From Pseudomonas viridiflava (GTDB lineage: Bacteria; Pseudomonadota; Gammaproteobacteria; Pseudomonadales; Pseudomonadaceae): 64,000 nucleotides of DNA. The position numbers and the translations under genes were made by a program. Location of the stretch: positions 390,690-454,689 of the forward strand of contig NZ_UWFA01000137.1 of NCBI RefSeq assembly GCF_900601905.1. Direction: 5' to 3'. The notes beneath the pieces were generated by a model. It ran no database searches and was not told the origin of the DNA. It was given only the letters and a program-made list of their open reading frames with translations. Positions 17,972 to 26,551 of this stretch are shown here, in pieces; position 1 is the stretch's first letter; each line of letters starts with the position of its first letter.

Positions 17972-18047
17972 CCCGTGGGACCGGCTTTAGCCGGGAAGGC
18001 TTCATTGAATGTGCCGATGTATTCCCGGCTAAAACCGGTCCCACGGG
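17972..18047. repeat. REP doublet inside the pst operon
   Basis: CCCGTGGGACCGGCTTTAGC and onward (17972-17997) is mirrored at 18022-18047 with one or two changes, around a 24-nt spacer. It lies entirely in the gap between pstA and pstB. Two more copies of this family are at 20873-20964 and 35134-35222. Confidence 0.85.
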
Positions 18048-18089
18048 GCCGCAGCGATTGAGCAGAATAGTTAGCGTAAGGAGCAATCC

Positions 18090-18923
18090 ATGCAACCGCC
18101 AAACCCGGCACGAGGTATCAATATGTCAGCCCTGGGGCGCAATAAGTCTGGCCTGCATCTGGGCGACGAAACCGTGGCGATCGAAGTGCCGGGCCTGAAC
18201 CTGTTTTACGGCGACAAGCAGGCGCTGTTCGATGTCAGCCTGAATATCCCGAAACAGCGGGTGACAGCGTTCATCGGCCCGTCCGGTTGCGGCAAATCCA
18301 CGTTGCTGCGCACCTTCAATCGCATGAACGATCTGGTGGACGGCTGCCGTGTTGAAGGCGCGATCAATCTGTACGGTCACGATATCTACACCAAGGGTGA
18401 AGACGTCGCCGAATTGCGCCGTCGCGTCGGCATGGTGTTCCAGAAGCCCAACCCGTTCCCCAAGACCATCTACGAAAACGTCGTGTATGGCCTGCGGATC
18501 CAGGGCATCAATAAAAAACGCGTGCTCGACGAGGCGGTCGAGTGGGCGCTCAAGGGTGCAGCGTTGTGGGAGGAGGTCAAGGATCGCCTTCATGAGTCTG
18601 CCCTGGGTCTGTCCGGCGGTCAGCAGCAGCGGCTGGTGATTGCCCGCACGATTGCCGTCGAGCCGGAGTTTCTGTTGCTCGACGAACCCTGTTCGGCACT
18701 TGATCCGATTTCGACATTGAAAGTTGAAGAGCTGATCTACGAACTGAAATCCAAATACACCATTGTGATCGTTACTCACAACATGCAGCAGGCGGCACGG
18801 GTGTCGGATTACACCGCGTTTATGTACATGGGCAAACTGGTCGAGTTCGGTGACACGGACACGATGTTCACCAACCCGGCTAAAAAACAGACGGAAGATT
18901 ACATCACCGGTCGTTATGGCTAG
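18090..18923 (+). CDS. pstB: Phosphate ABC transporter ATPase
   Basis: ATP-binding subunit that powers PstCA. The 277-aa protein has Walker [10 protein letters not shown] at residues 63-71, the Q-loop [15 protein letters not shown], the ABC signature LSGGQQQR and Walker [14 protein letters not shown], all intact. ATG 18090 has a strong TAAGGAG; a second in-frame ATG (18123) is possible but lacks an equally good site. phoU starts 68 nt downstream. Confidence 0.95.
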   Translation: MQPPNPARGINMSALGRNKSGLHLGDETVAIEVPGLNLFYGDKQALFDVSLNIPKQRVTAFIGPSGCGKSTLLRTFNRMNDLVDGCRVEGAINLYGHDIYTKGEDVAELRRRVGMVFQKPNPFPKTIYENVVYGLRIQGINKKRVLDEAVEWALKGAALWEEVKDRLHESALGLSGGQQQRLVIARTIAVEPEFLLLDEPCSALDPISTLKVEELIYELKSKYTIVIVTHNMQQAARVSDYTAFMYMGKLVEFGDTDTMFTNPAKKQTEDYITGRYG

Positions 18924-18991
18924 GACTTGCTCAAAACCCTGAAGCACCGCTGCGATTTCGCACTTAATCGGACGTTCCAAGGACACCAAGC

Positions 18992-19753
18992 ATGATTCAT
19001 AAAGACAGCCTCACGCATCACATCTCGCAACAGTTCAACGCTGAGCTCGAAGAAGTACGCAGCCATTTGCTCGAGATGGGCGGTTTGGTCGAAAAGCAGG
19101 TCAACGATGCCGTGACTGCCTTGATCGAAGCCGATTCCGGTCTGGCCCAGCGGGTTCGGGAAGTTGACGACCGCATCAACCAGATGGAGCGCAACATCGA
19201 CGAAGAGTGCCTGCGCATTCTGGCTCGTCGTCAGCCTGCGGCATCGGACCTGCGTCTGATCATCAGCATCTCCAAGTCGGTCATCGACCTTGAGCGCATC
19301 GGCGACGAAGCGACCAAGATCGCCCGTCGCGCCATCCAGCTGTGTGAAGAGGGCGAGTCGCCGCGTGGTTACGTGGAAGTGCGCCACATCGGCGACCAGG
19401 TGCGCAACATGGTCCGTGATGCACTGGATTCCTTCGCCCGCTTCGATCCCGAACTGGCGCTGTCGGTTGCCCAGTACGACAAGATCATCGACCGCGAGTA
19501 CAAGACTGCCCTGCGCGAGCTGGCGACTTACATGATGGAAGATCCACGGTCGATCTCCCGCGTTCTCAACGTAATCTGGGTGCTGCGCTCGCTGGAGCGG
19601 ATCGGCGACCACGCACGTAACATTTCCGAGCTGGTCATCTATCTGGTGCGCGGGACCGACGTGCGACACATGGGCCTCAAGCGCATGAAAGAAGAGGTTC
19701 AAGGGATATCGAGCGAAAGCCCTAATGTTCCGGGCCAAGCTGACGATAAGTAA
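18992..19753 (+). CDS. phoU: Phosphate signalling complex protein PhoU
   Basis: Negative regulator that links the Pst transporter with PhoR and so represses the Pho regulon when phosphate is plentiful. The 253-aa protein is helical with two PhoU repeats. Metal-cluster motifs of the family are visible as SKSVIDLERIGDEATKIA (about 92-109) and WVLRSLERIGDHARNISEL (about 196-214). ATG follows CCAAGGA. It closes the pst operon and is followed by a terminator. Confidence 0.95.
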   Translation: MIHKDSLTHHISQQFNAELEEVRSHLLEMGGLVEKQVNDAVTALIEADSGLAQRVREVDDRINQMERNIDEECLRILARRQPAASDLRLIISISKSVIDLERIGDEATKIARRAIQLCEEGESPRGYVEVRHIGDQVRNMVRDALDSFARFDPELALSVAQYDKIIDREYKTALRELATYMMEDPRSISRVLNVIWVLRSLERIGDHARNISELVIYLVRGTDVRHMGLKRMKEEVQGISSESPNVPGQADDK

Positions 19754-19766
19754 GATTGCCTGCGAA

Positions 19767-19800
19767 AAAACGCCCAGCTCGCAGCTGGGCGTTTTCGTTC
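19767..19800 (+). terminator. Rho-independent terminator of the pst-phoU operon
   Basis: AAAACGCCCAGCT and AGCTGGGCGTTTT form a perfect stem with a 2-4-nt loop, followed by TTTTCGTTC. Confidence 0.9.
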
Positions 19801-19962
19801 ATGGGCTAATGAATTTTTCAGCCGCCCGCGAATTAAATGTCCCGGCGTCGTCAATCAGGATGGCTGTTGGCTAGTAGTCAACGCTATGCTTGCCGAAATA
19901 TAGGGTGTGTCAGGCAGCAACGCAGTTCGCCGATCCGGGCGGACACGCCCGCAGGAGCGTCG

Positions 19963-20859
19963 ATGAGTAAAGTCAGTGTTTTGATCGTGGATGACGCGAC
20001 TTTCATTCGCGATTTGGTAAAGAAAGGTCTGCGCAATTATTTTCCCGGTGTTCATACCGAAGACGCCGTCAACGGCCGCAAGGCTCAGGTATTGCTGAGC
20101 CGCGAGACGTTCGATCTGATTCTGTGCGACTGGGAAATGCCTGAAATGTCCGGCCTGGAGCTGTTGGCCTGGTGCCGTGGGCAGGACAATTACCTGAAAA
20201 CCGTACCGTTCATCATGGTCACCAGCCGTGGCGACAAGGAAAACGTGGTGCAGGCCATTCAGGCGGGCGTGACCGATTTCGTCGGCAAGCCGTTCACCAA
20301 TGAACAGCTGCTCACCAAGGTCAAGAAAGCCTTCGCCAAGGTCGGCAAACTGGAAGCGGTGATGTCCAGCGGGCCGGCACGGGTCAGCTCGGGGCTTAAC
20401 GAATCGCTGAGCGCCCTGACCGGTGGCAAGGCTGAAGTGGTCCGTCCGGCTGCTCCGGCAGCAGGTGGCATCGCCAAGGCGCCGCCCGTGCAGCAGCAGA
20501 CAGCGGCAGCCAAAGAGCCTGCCGGTCGTGGCCAGGGGCAGTTGCGTCTGTCCAGTGGCAATCAGAGCTGCGTGATCAAGGCATTGACCCTCAAGGAAGC
20601 GTCGCTGGTGGTACGCCGCAGCGAAGTCCTGCCGCAGATTCTGGAACAGGCTGTGCTTGATCTGGAGCAGGGCGAGACCAACGAAGTGGCGCGACTCAAT
20701 GGCTACCTGCACACCATCACCGCGTTCGAGCCAAAGCCCGACAGCGACTGGTTGCAAGTCACCTTCCGCTTCACCGACCAGGACGCGCAGAAGCTGGACT
20801 ATATCTCCCGCCTGATCGCCCGCGGCACAGCGCAGAAGCACTTCTCGCCGGGCGCTTGA
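19963..20859 (+). CDS. Response regulator with C-terminal PilZ-like domain
   Basis: A 298-aa signalling protein. Residues 1-125 form a CheY receiver: DD at 9-10, the phospho-acceptor aspartate in LILCDWEMPEMSG, VTSRGDK, and the conserved lysine in FVGKPF. An alanine/proline/glutamine-rich linker leads to a C-terminal domain I judge PilZ-like from its place in Pseudomonas genomes. The RxxxR and D/NxSxxG residues that bind c-di-GMP are not apparent, so ligand binding is doubtful. ATG 19963 is preceded by GCAGGAGC. The equivalent gene follows phoU in P. aeruginosa. Confidence 0.75.
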   Translation: MSKVSVLIVDDATFIRDLVKKGLRNYFPGVHTEDAVNGRKAQVLLSRETFDLILCDWEMPEMSGLELLAWCRGQDNYLKTVPFIMVTSRGDKENVVQAIQAGVTDFVGKPFTNEQLLTKVKKAFAKVGKLEAVMSSGPARVSSGLNESLSALTGGKAEVVRPAAPAAGGIAKAPPVQQQTAAAKEPAGRGQGQLRLSSGNQSCVIKALTLKEASLVVRRSEVLPQILEQAVLDLEQGETNEVARLNGYLHTITAFEPKPDSDWLQVTFRFTDQDAQKLDYISRLIARGTAQKHFSPGA

Positions 20860-20872
20860 TCCTGGTGACATT

Positions 20873-20964
20873 TGTGGGGCCGGTTTTAGCCGGAAAGTGG
20901 CCGATACCTCCAATGGGAATGTATCTACACAGCTGCCGCTTCCCGGCTAAAGCCGGTCCCACGA
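20873..20964. repeat. REP doublet, GGGACCGGCTTTAGCC family
   Basis: The left arm begins TGTGGGGCCGGTTTTAGCCG at 20873. The right arm at about 20939-20964 is CTTCCCGGCTAAAGCCGGTC and onward. Same family as 17972-18047 and 35134-35222. Confidence 0.8.
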
Positions 20965-21098
20965 GATAGTTTTGCGGTGCCTCCCTCTGGCGCGGATTCC
21001 TTGACGCCTGGTTTGTCGCCGATTGATACAGCTGTGTCCTCATTCAGAGAAATCACTGTTAGGCTGGCCTCACCTTTTTTACAACCCAGACCCTTCCC

Positions 21099-21992
21099 AT
21101 GCTCAAGCGCTTATTGATCCTCTTTGCGCTGCTGGCTGCGCAATCAGCCGGAGCGGTGACCATCTATCGATTCACCGATGCCAACGGCGTGGTGTCCTTC
21201 ACGGACCGCCCCACGCCGGGTGCTTCGGTGATGGTCTTCAAGGATCGGATGGTCGAGCGCATCGACCGCCAGGTGCATTTGAGCACCCGGCGTGACAAGG
21301 GCGTCGACAGCCTCTACGTGCGCAACGATCTGTATGCGCCGGTGGAGATCGAGCTGAAGATCTCCGACGTGAAAAACGTTCTTGGCGTTGCTGACCAGAC
21401 CATCCGCCGCACCATTGCCCCTCGCAGCAATGAACGCGTATCGGTGCTGAGCCCCAAGGTTGTCGGTAAAAGCATGAGTTACAAAACCAGCCTGCGCTCC
21501 ATCGTGGGTGATCCGCAGCGCTCGACGCTTGCTTACCGCTATCCGCTGCCCTGGATCGGCGGCCCGTTTCGCCTGAGCCAGGGGCCCAACGGCAAGTACA
21601 GCCACTTCGGCGCCAAAGGCCGTTACGCCATGGACATCGCCATGCCCGAAGGTACGCCGATCATCGCGGCGCGGGGCGGGGTAGTGGTCAAGACCGAAAG
21701 CGAACAGACCGGAAAAGGCTCGAACCCTTCAGGCAACTTCGTGCGCATCCTTCACGATGACGGCACCATGGGCGTCTACCTGCATTTGATGCGTGGCTCG
21801 GTGATCGTCAAGGAGGGGCAGCACGTCGTGGTCGGTACCGCGCTGGCCCGCTCAGGCAACACCGGTAACAGCACCGGCCCGCATCTGCACTTCGCCATAC
21901 AGCGCAACGTGGGGCTGGCGCTCGAATCCATCCCCTACGAATTCGCCCAGCCGGTGCAAAGCCTGCCCAACTTCGCCGTGGGCGGTAATTGA
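21099..21992 (+). CDS. M23-family peptidoglycan metallopeptidase
   Basis: A 297-aa exported zinc endopeptidase-type protein. A signal peptide (residues 1-19, ending SAGA) is followed by a DUF4124-like segment (VTIYRFTDANGVVSFTDRP), a linker with a beta-rich part, and a C-terminal LytM domain. The zinc ligands are suggested by HFGAKGRYAMDIAMPEGTPI and by GNTGNSTGPHLHFAI. It probably cleaves peptide crosslinks in murein or activates another hydrolase. It is monocistronic, after the response regulator. Confidence 0.85.
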   Translation: MLKRLLILFALLAAQSAGAVTIYRFTDANGVVSFTDRPTPGASVMVFKDRMVERIDRQVHLSTRRDKGVDSLYVRNDLYAPVEIELKISDVKNVLGVADQTIRRTIAPRSNERVSVLSPKVVGKSMSYKTSLRSIVGDPQRSTLAYRYPLPWIGGPFRLSQGPNGKYSHFGAKGRYAMDIAMPEGTPIIAARGGVVVKTESEQTGKGSNPSGNFVRILHDDGTMGVYLHLMRGSVIVKEGQHVVVGTALARSGNTGNSTGPHLHFAIQRNVGLALESIPYEFAQPVQSLPNFAVGGN

Positions 21993-22160
21993 GGCTCGAT
22001 TGACTGATCAGGCGCTGGCGATCAAACGCAAGACGTGACTAATCAGTCACGAAAAAGCGCCCATCTTCCGCGATATTGCAGCTGAACAGGGATAAACAAA
22101 CCGCTACACTGCGCGCCCGGCTGATTGCATCCGGGCTTACTTCTGCGCTGAGGCGTGTCT

Positions 22161-22547
22161 ATGAAATTTCGTTTTCTACTGTGGATGCTCGGGCTGCTGA
22201 TGGCGCGCGCCAGCCGTAATAACCCGGCCTTTCAGCAGCAATTGGCGGGCAAGGAGCTGACCTTTCAGCTGCAGACCCTGGACGGCAAAGTGGCCCGGCA
22301 TTTCGTGATAAGCGGCCAGCGGGTGCGCAGCGCGTCGGGCGTCGTGGCTGATTCGGCGTTCGTGATCGCGTTCAAGGACGCCGCCTACGGGTTTGAAACC
22401 CTGCAGGCCAGGAACAAGCAGTTGGCGTTCATGCAGGGTATCCAGAACAAGGACATCCAGGTCACCGGCAACACCGGGCTGGTGATGTGGTTTCAGGGCT
22501 TGATGAAGTACCTGAAACCACGCAAGAAGCAGCCGGTAAAAGCCTAA
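22161..22547 (+). CDS. Small protein with SCP2-like domain
   Basis: A 128-aa protein. The N-terminal hydrophobic stretch FRFLLWMLGLLMARA could anchor it in the membrane. The rest (LQTLDGKVARHFVISGQRVR, then SAFVIAFKDAAYGFETL, then NKDIQVTGNTGLVMWFQGL) resembles the sterol carrier protein 2 fold, which binds lipids; this assignment is tentative. I chose the ATG at 22161 with GAGG upstream over a GTG two codons earlier. Its stop codon overlaps the stop of the convergent DUF4105 gene. Confidence 0.55.
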   Translation: MKFRFLLWMLGLLMARASRNNPAFQQQLAGKELTFQLQTLDGKVARHFVISGQRVRSASGVVADSAFVIAFKDAAYGFETLQARNKQLAFMQGIQNKDIQVTGNTGLVMWFQGLMKYLKPRKKQPVKA

Positions 22548-24505
22548 GGCAATTCCAGCCCGCCAGCTGCCTTGTGCAGCGCGCGCAGGTGTTCGCCGAG
22601 TTGCTTGAGGTTGGCCTCGTTGGCGGCGATTTCACTGGCGCGCCCAGGTTCGAGCAAGGCCCGAACTTCTTTGTCCAGGTCGCCGGTCAGACGTTGCAGT
22701 TGCTTCTGGCGTTGGCTGCTTTCGTCTTCCAGGCGTTTCCATTCTGCCGCCTGAGGCAAGCCATAGCCGCCGCTGTCGAGCAGTTCGGCCGGGCGACTGA
22801 GAAAGCCACTGCTGGCAAGGATTTCCTGCAGGGTGCCGGTGGCACGCGAGACGCTGCCGTCTTTCTGCTCGCGGGCACTGAGGTAACGTTGTTTGACTTC
22901 GTCCTGTGCCAGCAATAACTGGCGACGCAGGCTGGCTTGCTCCAGCAGCAACATCGCGGCGCTGGTACGCAGGTCGGCTTGAGCCAGCCACTGCCTGCGC
23001 TGCTCGGCTGGTAGGGACATCCAGTCCTCAACGGTGGTCTGCTTGACCGGCAGGTGTTTCCTCAACACCTCGAACATCGCCTGATAGCGGTCGCGATAGG
23101 AGTCGAAGCGGTAACCTTTGCGCAGCGCTTCTTTCGGGTCATCCAGCACGCTGGTGTCAGCCAGTCCGCGACCTTTGAGCACTTCCAGCAAGCCGTTGGG
23201 CAGGATGCTGTCCAGGTCAACCAGCTTGGGATTATGAGTGCCACTGCGCAGCAGCTTGAGGTTTTCCACGGCGCAGTTGTTGGAGATGAAAAAGTAATTG
23301 CCGTCGTAGCTCCAGTGCATTTCCGCCGCGTGCTGCACCAGCCCCTCGATTTCCGGGCGCGACAGTTTCAATGGCACCGACGCCAGGCTGCGCAGTTCGG
23401 TCTTGGTGTATTCATCAATCACTTGTGCCAGCGGCAGCACGAACAGTCGGGACGGGTAGGCACCCATCAGGCCGTCCCAGCTTGACAGCTGCACATCGCC
23501 GACGAAGGCCCGATAAGACAGCACCAGATGTTGGTCCAGATCCAGTCGGCAGTCCGGCCCACGCGGCCGACCGGGTCTGCAGATCACCAGACGCAACATG
23601 CTGTGGCCCCAACGGCTCATCATGTTCTGGTTGGCTTCGGCCAGTAGATAATCGACCGCGTAGACCCGCTCGGGGTCAAGTTTGCCCAACGGCTCGCGAC
23701 CGAAGTCGTTACCCGCATTCAGATAGGGATAGAACGACGGGCATTGCTCTCTGGCCGCAGGTGCCCAGCCGAACTGCTCCTTGTAATAGGCATAGAGCGC
23801 GGGCCGACGGCAGATGTAGGACGGATCAAGCAGGAAGTACTCCATGTTGACCGCTACGAATTCCAGCGGGCTGGTGGTTTCGTAAATGTCCGGGCTGCGG
23901 GCTACCTGGCCGTTGTGTTCTTCGCGCTCGCCGCGACGGCCAACGTATTGCGGCCAGCCGGCCAGATCCAGCAGGCGAGGGTCATCGCTGAGGGTGAAAC
24001 GGCGCTCGGTCTGGCCCCGGCAGTAATCCGGCAGGCCGACTTTGCCCAGCGAGCTGCTGCGCCGTGAGCATTGAAAGATCAACGCGCGCTGGGCCGCCGA
24101 CCAAAGACGTCCACGGTCGTAGATATGGGTCAGTTCATGCAACACCGTGGCGAGCATTTCCCGGCGCACGGTGCCGTGGGGGCGATTGGTCTTTTTGTCG
24201 GCTGCGCTGCCGTCAGTCAGGCCTGCCAGCAAATTGCTGTTGAGGTCCAGACGATAAGGGCCGGAGGCCTGACCGTAGGCATTGGCGGGCATGTCCGCTG
24301 ACCAGCGCACGTCGATGCGCCGGTCCAGATCCTGGACAAACCGTGGAGGCAGTGCGGCAAGTGCCTCATCCAGCAGGGTCTGGCTGGCTTTCTGTTGCTC
24401 GGCGCTCAGCCCGCTGGTGTCCAGCGCCAGGCTCAGGTCAGCGAATGCATTGCTGCCAGACAGCGCTAGCGCGCCCGCCAGCAGCCAGGCGCAGAGCCCC
24501 CTCAC
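22544..24505 (-). CDS. DUF4105-family exported protein with HExxH motif
   Basis: A 653-aa exported protein. Residues 1-22 are a signal peptide (SNAFA, then DLSL). HELTH at 123-127 is a zinc-peptidase-like HExxH in the N-terminal part. The middle contains the DUF4105/Lnb-type segment with RWGHSMLRLVICR and NYFFISNNCAVENL, where a conserved histidine and cysteine are seen. The C-terminal ~130 residues are charged and probably coiled coil. Its stop overlaps the convergent SCP2-like gene by 4 nt. It overlaps the DUF2388 gene upstream by ATGA, so the two are translationally coupled. Confidence 0.75.
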   Translation of the reverse strand: MRGLCAWLLAGALALSGSNAFADLSLALDTSGLSAEQQKASQTLLDEALAALPPRFVQDLDRRIDVRWSADMPANAYGQASGPYRLDLNSNLLAGLTDGSAADKKTNRPHGTVRREMLATVLHELTHIYDRGRLWSAAQRALIFQCSRRSSSLGKVGLPDYCRGQTERRFTLSDDPRLLDLAGWPQYVGRRGEREEHNGQVARSPDIYETTSPLEFVAVNMEYFLLDPSYICRRPALYAYYKEQFGWAPAAREQCPSFYPYLNAGNDFGREPLGKLDPERVYAVDYLLAEANQNMMSRWGHSMLRLVICRPGRPRGPDCRLDLDQHLVLSYRAFVGDVQLSSWDGLMGAYPSRLFVLPLAQVIDEYTKTELRSLASVPLKLSRPEIEGLVQHAAEMHWSYDGNYFFISNNCAVENLKLLRSGTHNPKLVDLDSILPNGLLEVLKGRGLADTSVLDDPKEALRKGYRFDSYRDRYQAMFEVLRKHLPVKQTTVEDWMSLPAEQRRQWLAQADLRTSAAMLLLEQASLRRQLLLAQDEVKQRYLSAREQKDGSVSRATGTLQEILASSGFLSRPAELLDSGGYGLPQAAEWKRLEDESSQRQKQLQRLTGDLDKEVRALLEPGRASEIAANEANLKQLGEHLRALHKAAGGLELP

Positions 24506-24822
24506 AGAGCGAGGATAGCTTCGGCAAGCACCTGATCACTGGCATCACGAGCTTCTGGAACGCGGGCTCGCAGGGTGTCGAACGCGGCGTCCAGTTGCGA
24601 GCCGTGAATATCGCCGCCACTGGCGACGTAGCTGGCCGCGTCATCCTTGGCCTGGATCACGACTTTGGAATCGCGGATCGAAGTGGTGGTGTCGGAGGTG
24701 AAGTCGATGGTGCGACCAAACGCATTGACGATGATGTTGCTGGTTTGCACGACGGTTTGCGCCTGGGCAACGCCGGCCAGCATCAACAGACCGAGGGAGG
24801 CGGCAATCAGGGGGGTACGCAT
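24502..24822 (-). CDS. DUF2388 protein, copy 1
   Basis: A 106-aa secreted protein of the Pseudomonas DUF2388 family, of unknown function. Signal peptide MRTPLIAASLGLLMLAGVAQA, then QTVV. The family signature KDDAASYVASGGDIHGSQLD is followed by AAFDTLRARVPEARDASDQVLAEAILAL. ATG 24822 is chosen because it starts the signal peptide. It overlaps the DUF4105 gene and is one of three adjacent paralogues. Confidence 0.8.
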   Translation of the reverse strand: MRTPLIAASLGLLMLAGVAQAQTVVQTSNIIVNAFGRTIDFTSDTTTSIRDSKVVIQAKDDAASYVASGGDIHGSQLDAAFDTLRARVPEARDASDQVLAEAILAL

Positions 24823-24858
24823 GGAACGTCTCCAGGTAATACACAAGAGGTGAAGTGG

Positions 24859-25164
24859 CTATTGGACGAGGATTGCCTGCGCGAGTTCGAGGTCGCTGGC
24901 ACTCAATTTTGGCTGGTTCTGGCGCAAGGCCATTAATGCCGCTTCCAGCTGAGCGCCTCTGAGCCTGCCATCGGTGGCGACAAACGCTGCCGCGTCATCC
25001 CGAGCCCCGATGATCAGCTTTCTGTCGAAAGGCGCAGTGGTCACTTTGCTGGTCACATAGCCGGTCACGACCAGGCCTTGGGTGCTCGTGTCCATTGCCT
25101 GAACCTGAGTGGCCCAGAGGAGGCAAGCAGTACACAAAGTGAGCAGCAGAGGCGGTAAATGCAT
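24859..25164 (-). CDS. DUF2388 protein, copy 2
   Basis: A 101-aa secreted protein. A signal peptide ends near residue 23 (WATQVQA). The core ARDDAAAFVATDGRLRGAQL and the end LSASDLELAQAILVQ match the other two copies. It diverges most in the first half, after the signal peptide (MDTSTQGLVVTGYVTSKV), which suggests different ligands or partners. Confidence 0.8.
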   Translation of the reverse strand: MHLPPLLLTLCTACLLWATQVQAMDTSTQGLVVTGYVTSKVTTAPFDRKLIIGARDDAAAFVATDGRLRGAQLEAALMALRQNQPKLSASDLELAQAILVQ

Positions 25165-25267
25165 GGGGCATGAAGACTGGCAGAAACGAGACCCAAGGCT
25201 AGCGCAATGCCTGACCCAGAGCTAGTCCGACAGCCTGCCTGTTCAGGCTTGCTGCCGGACAAGGGAG

Positions 25268-25585
25268 TCAGATGGCGAGAATGGCCTGGGCCAGATCGGC
25301 ATCTGATGCTTGCAGGTTTGGAACGGTCTGGCGGATGTGCTGAAAAGCGCTTTCCAGCTGCGCGCCACGAATATCACCCGCGCTGCCGACAAAGCTGGCG
25401 GCGTCGTCGCGAGCGGCGAGGACGATTTTGTCATCCTTGAAGGACGACGTGACATCGGAGGTAGCGTTGGTCGATGCATCGACAACGCGCACCAGGGTGT
25501 CGGTAGTCACGACAAAACTGGTGGCATTTGCAGCCGTGGCGGCAGTCAGCAGAAGTGCAGCGCTAAGCAGGCGAAGGCGGGACAT
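25268..25585 (-). CDS. DUF2388 protein, copy 3
   Basis: A 105-aa secreted protein with signal peptide MSRLRLLSAALLLTAATAANA. The core ARDDAASFVGSAGDIRGAQL and the end LQASDADLAQAILAI closely match copy 1. The frame stays open upstream to 25735 but that part has no family likeness, so ATG 25585 is preferred. The three copies lie in tandem on one strand with 36-103 nt between them. Confidence 0.8.
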   Translation of the reverse strand: MSRLRLLSAALLLTAATAANATSFVVTTDTLVRVVDASTNATSDVTSSFKDDKIVLAARDDAASFVGSAGDIRGAQLESAFQHIRQTVPNLQASDADLAQAILAI

Positions 25586-25767
25586 GGTAGGACTCCAATG
25601 GGGCAAGAAGCTAAGTAAGAAACCGCGGTTGCCCTTTGGTTTCGTAAAGGCCCTGACAGAACGGCTTGTACGGGATGGGGTAAGCCTAGCATGGTGCTGG
25701 GTGAAACGGCTGAGAAGCCAAAAACTGTACTGCATGTAAAAGACATATCAAGAACTGTACCCGTACT

Positions 25768-25880
25768 CTGCAGGAGCGAGCTTGCTCGCGATAAAGTCGG
25801 AACGACTTTCCTGCAAGGGTGAGTCGTATTTTTTTTCACGACTGCTTCGCAGCCGATCGCGAGCAAGCTCACTCCTCAGG
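25768..25880. repeat. REP doublet, GGAGCGAGCTTGCTCGCGA family, with internal hairpins
   Basis: The left arm CTGCAGGAGCGAGCTTGCTC and onward (25768-25791) is mirrored at 25857-25880 with small changes. The interior holds two further hairpins: AAAGTCG-GAA-CGACTTT (25794-25810, perfect) and an AGTCGT/ACGACT pair around a T-run. Confidence 0.8.
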
Positions 25881-25918
25881 AGATCTGCGCCCGACTCAGC
25901 AGAGTCTGCAACCCGCTA

Positions 25919-25960
25919 AAACAACAAAACCCGTCAGCAGTTGCCTGCGACGGGTCTTGG
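25919..25960 (-). terminator. Terminator of the DUF1127 gene
   Basis: On the minus strand ACCCGTC/GACGGGT arms form a stem followed by TTTTGTTGTTTTA. It lies about 60 nt after the DUF1127 stop codon. Confidence 0.7.
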
Positions 25961-26018
25961 GTGTAGCAATTCGGGTTGCTGGTGAGTGACCTTGAAGGTC
26001 AGGACCAGCGTGCGCCCA

Positions 26019-26234
26019 TTAGCGCCAGAACGGCTTGCTCAGCTCTTCGTAACGCTGCGATTCGCTGATACCTGCGTCAGCCAGCAGACGTGCATCCAGG
26101 CGGGCCAATTGGTGGCGGCTGGACAGGCGACGTTGCCAAAGCATCAGGTTAGCGAAAGCGCGAAGAGGCCATGCAGCTTTTGCGGTTGTAGCGGTGTTTT
26201 CGAAGAAAAGGTCGGAACTGACTGTACGTTCCAT
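26019..26234 (-). CDS. DUF1127 (YjiS-like) small basic protein
   Basis: A 71-aa protein with the DUF1127 core in its second half: LMLWQRRLSSRHQLARLDARLLADAGISE (arginine-rich helix-turn-helix-like segment). Other DUF1127 proteins act as small RNA-binding or stress-related regulators, but the role of this one is unknown. In pseudomonads such genes are often next to a MocR-type GntR/aminotransferase regulator; none is adjacent here although candidate operator sites remain upstream. Confidence 0.8.
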   Translation of the reverse strand: MERTVSSDLFFENTATTAKAAWPLRAFANLMLWQRRLSSRHQLARLDARLLADAGISESQRYEELSKPFWR

Positions 26235-26551
26235 GGTGCGCGTCCTTCCGCTTGTGGCGGCTTAGAGAGTGATTTAACTGGTGCCCATCTTCCTCTCAGT
26301 CAGTCAATCTCAATAGACACAGTTCACTTGTATTGTGCGGGTTCAGTTAACTGTTTATAGGCACTGTTTTGTTCGTTATTGGGGCAACTGTACGGGTGAG
26401 CACCTTTGTGGTGCAAAATGCGCGATATTTGAGTGAGAAAGGTGGTTTCCCACCTCAAAACCACCCGTACAGAAGTACAGTTTTCGTAGCTCGACGGTGA
26501 ACAGATCTTTGCTCGGCAGAAAATTGTATGGCTAACCCGCAACTGTGCACC
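26235..26551. promoter_or_regulatory. Regulatory region with repeated CTGTAC/GTACAG sites
   Basis: 317 nt between two minus-strand genes. AACTGTACGGGTG (26386-26398) and CACCCGTACAGAA (26462-26474) form an inverted pair, and a further GTACAGTTTTC starts at 26475. CAGTTAACTG near 26344 is a palindrome. Small hairpins GCACC-TTTGT-GGTGC (26400-26414) and GGTGG-TTTC-CCACC lie between them. No coding frame was found. Confidence 0.5.

Larger units (their letters stand above)
25586..26018. other. Intergenic region with REP doublet and terminator
   Basis: 433 nt upstream of DUF2388 copy 3. It contains the REP doublet at 25768-25880 and the terminator at 25919-25960 for the DUF1127 gene. No other gene was recognised. 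Confidence 0.6.
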
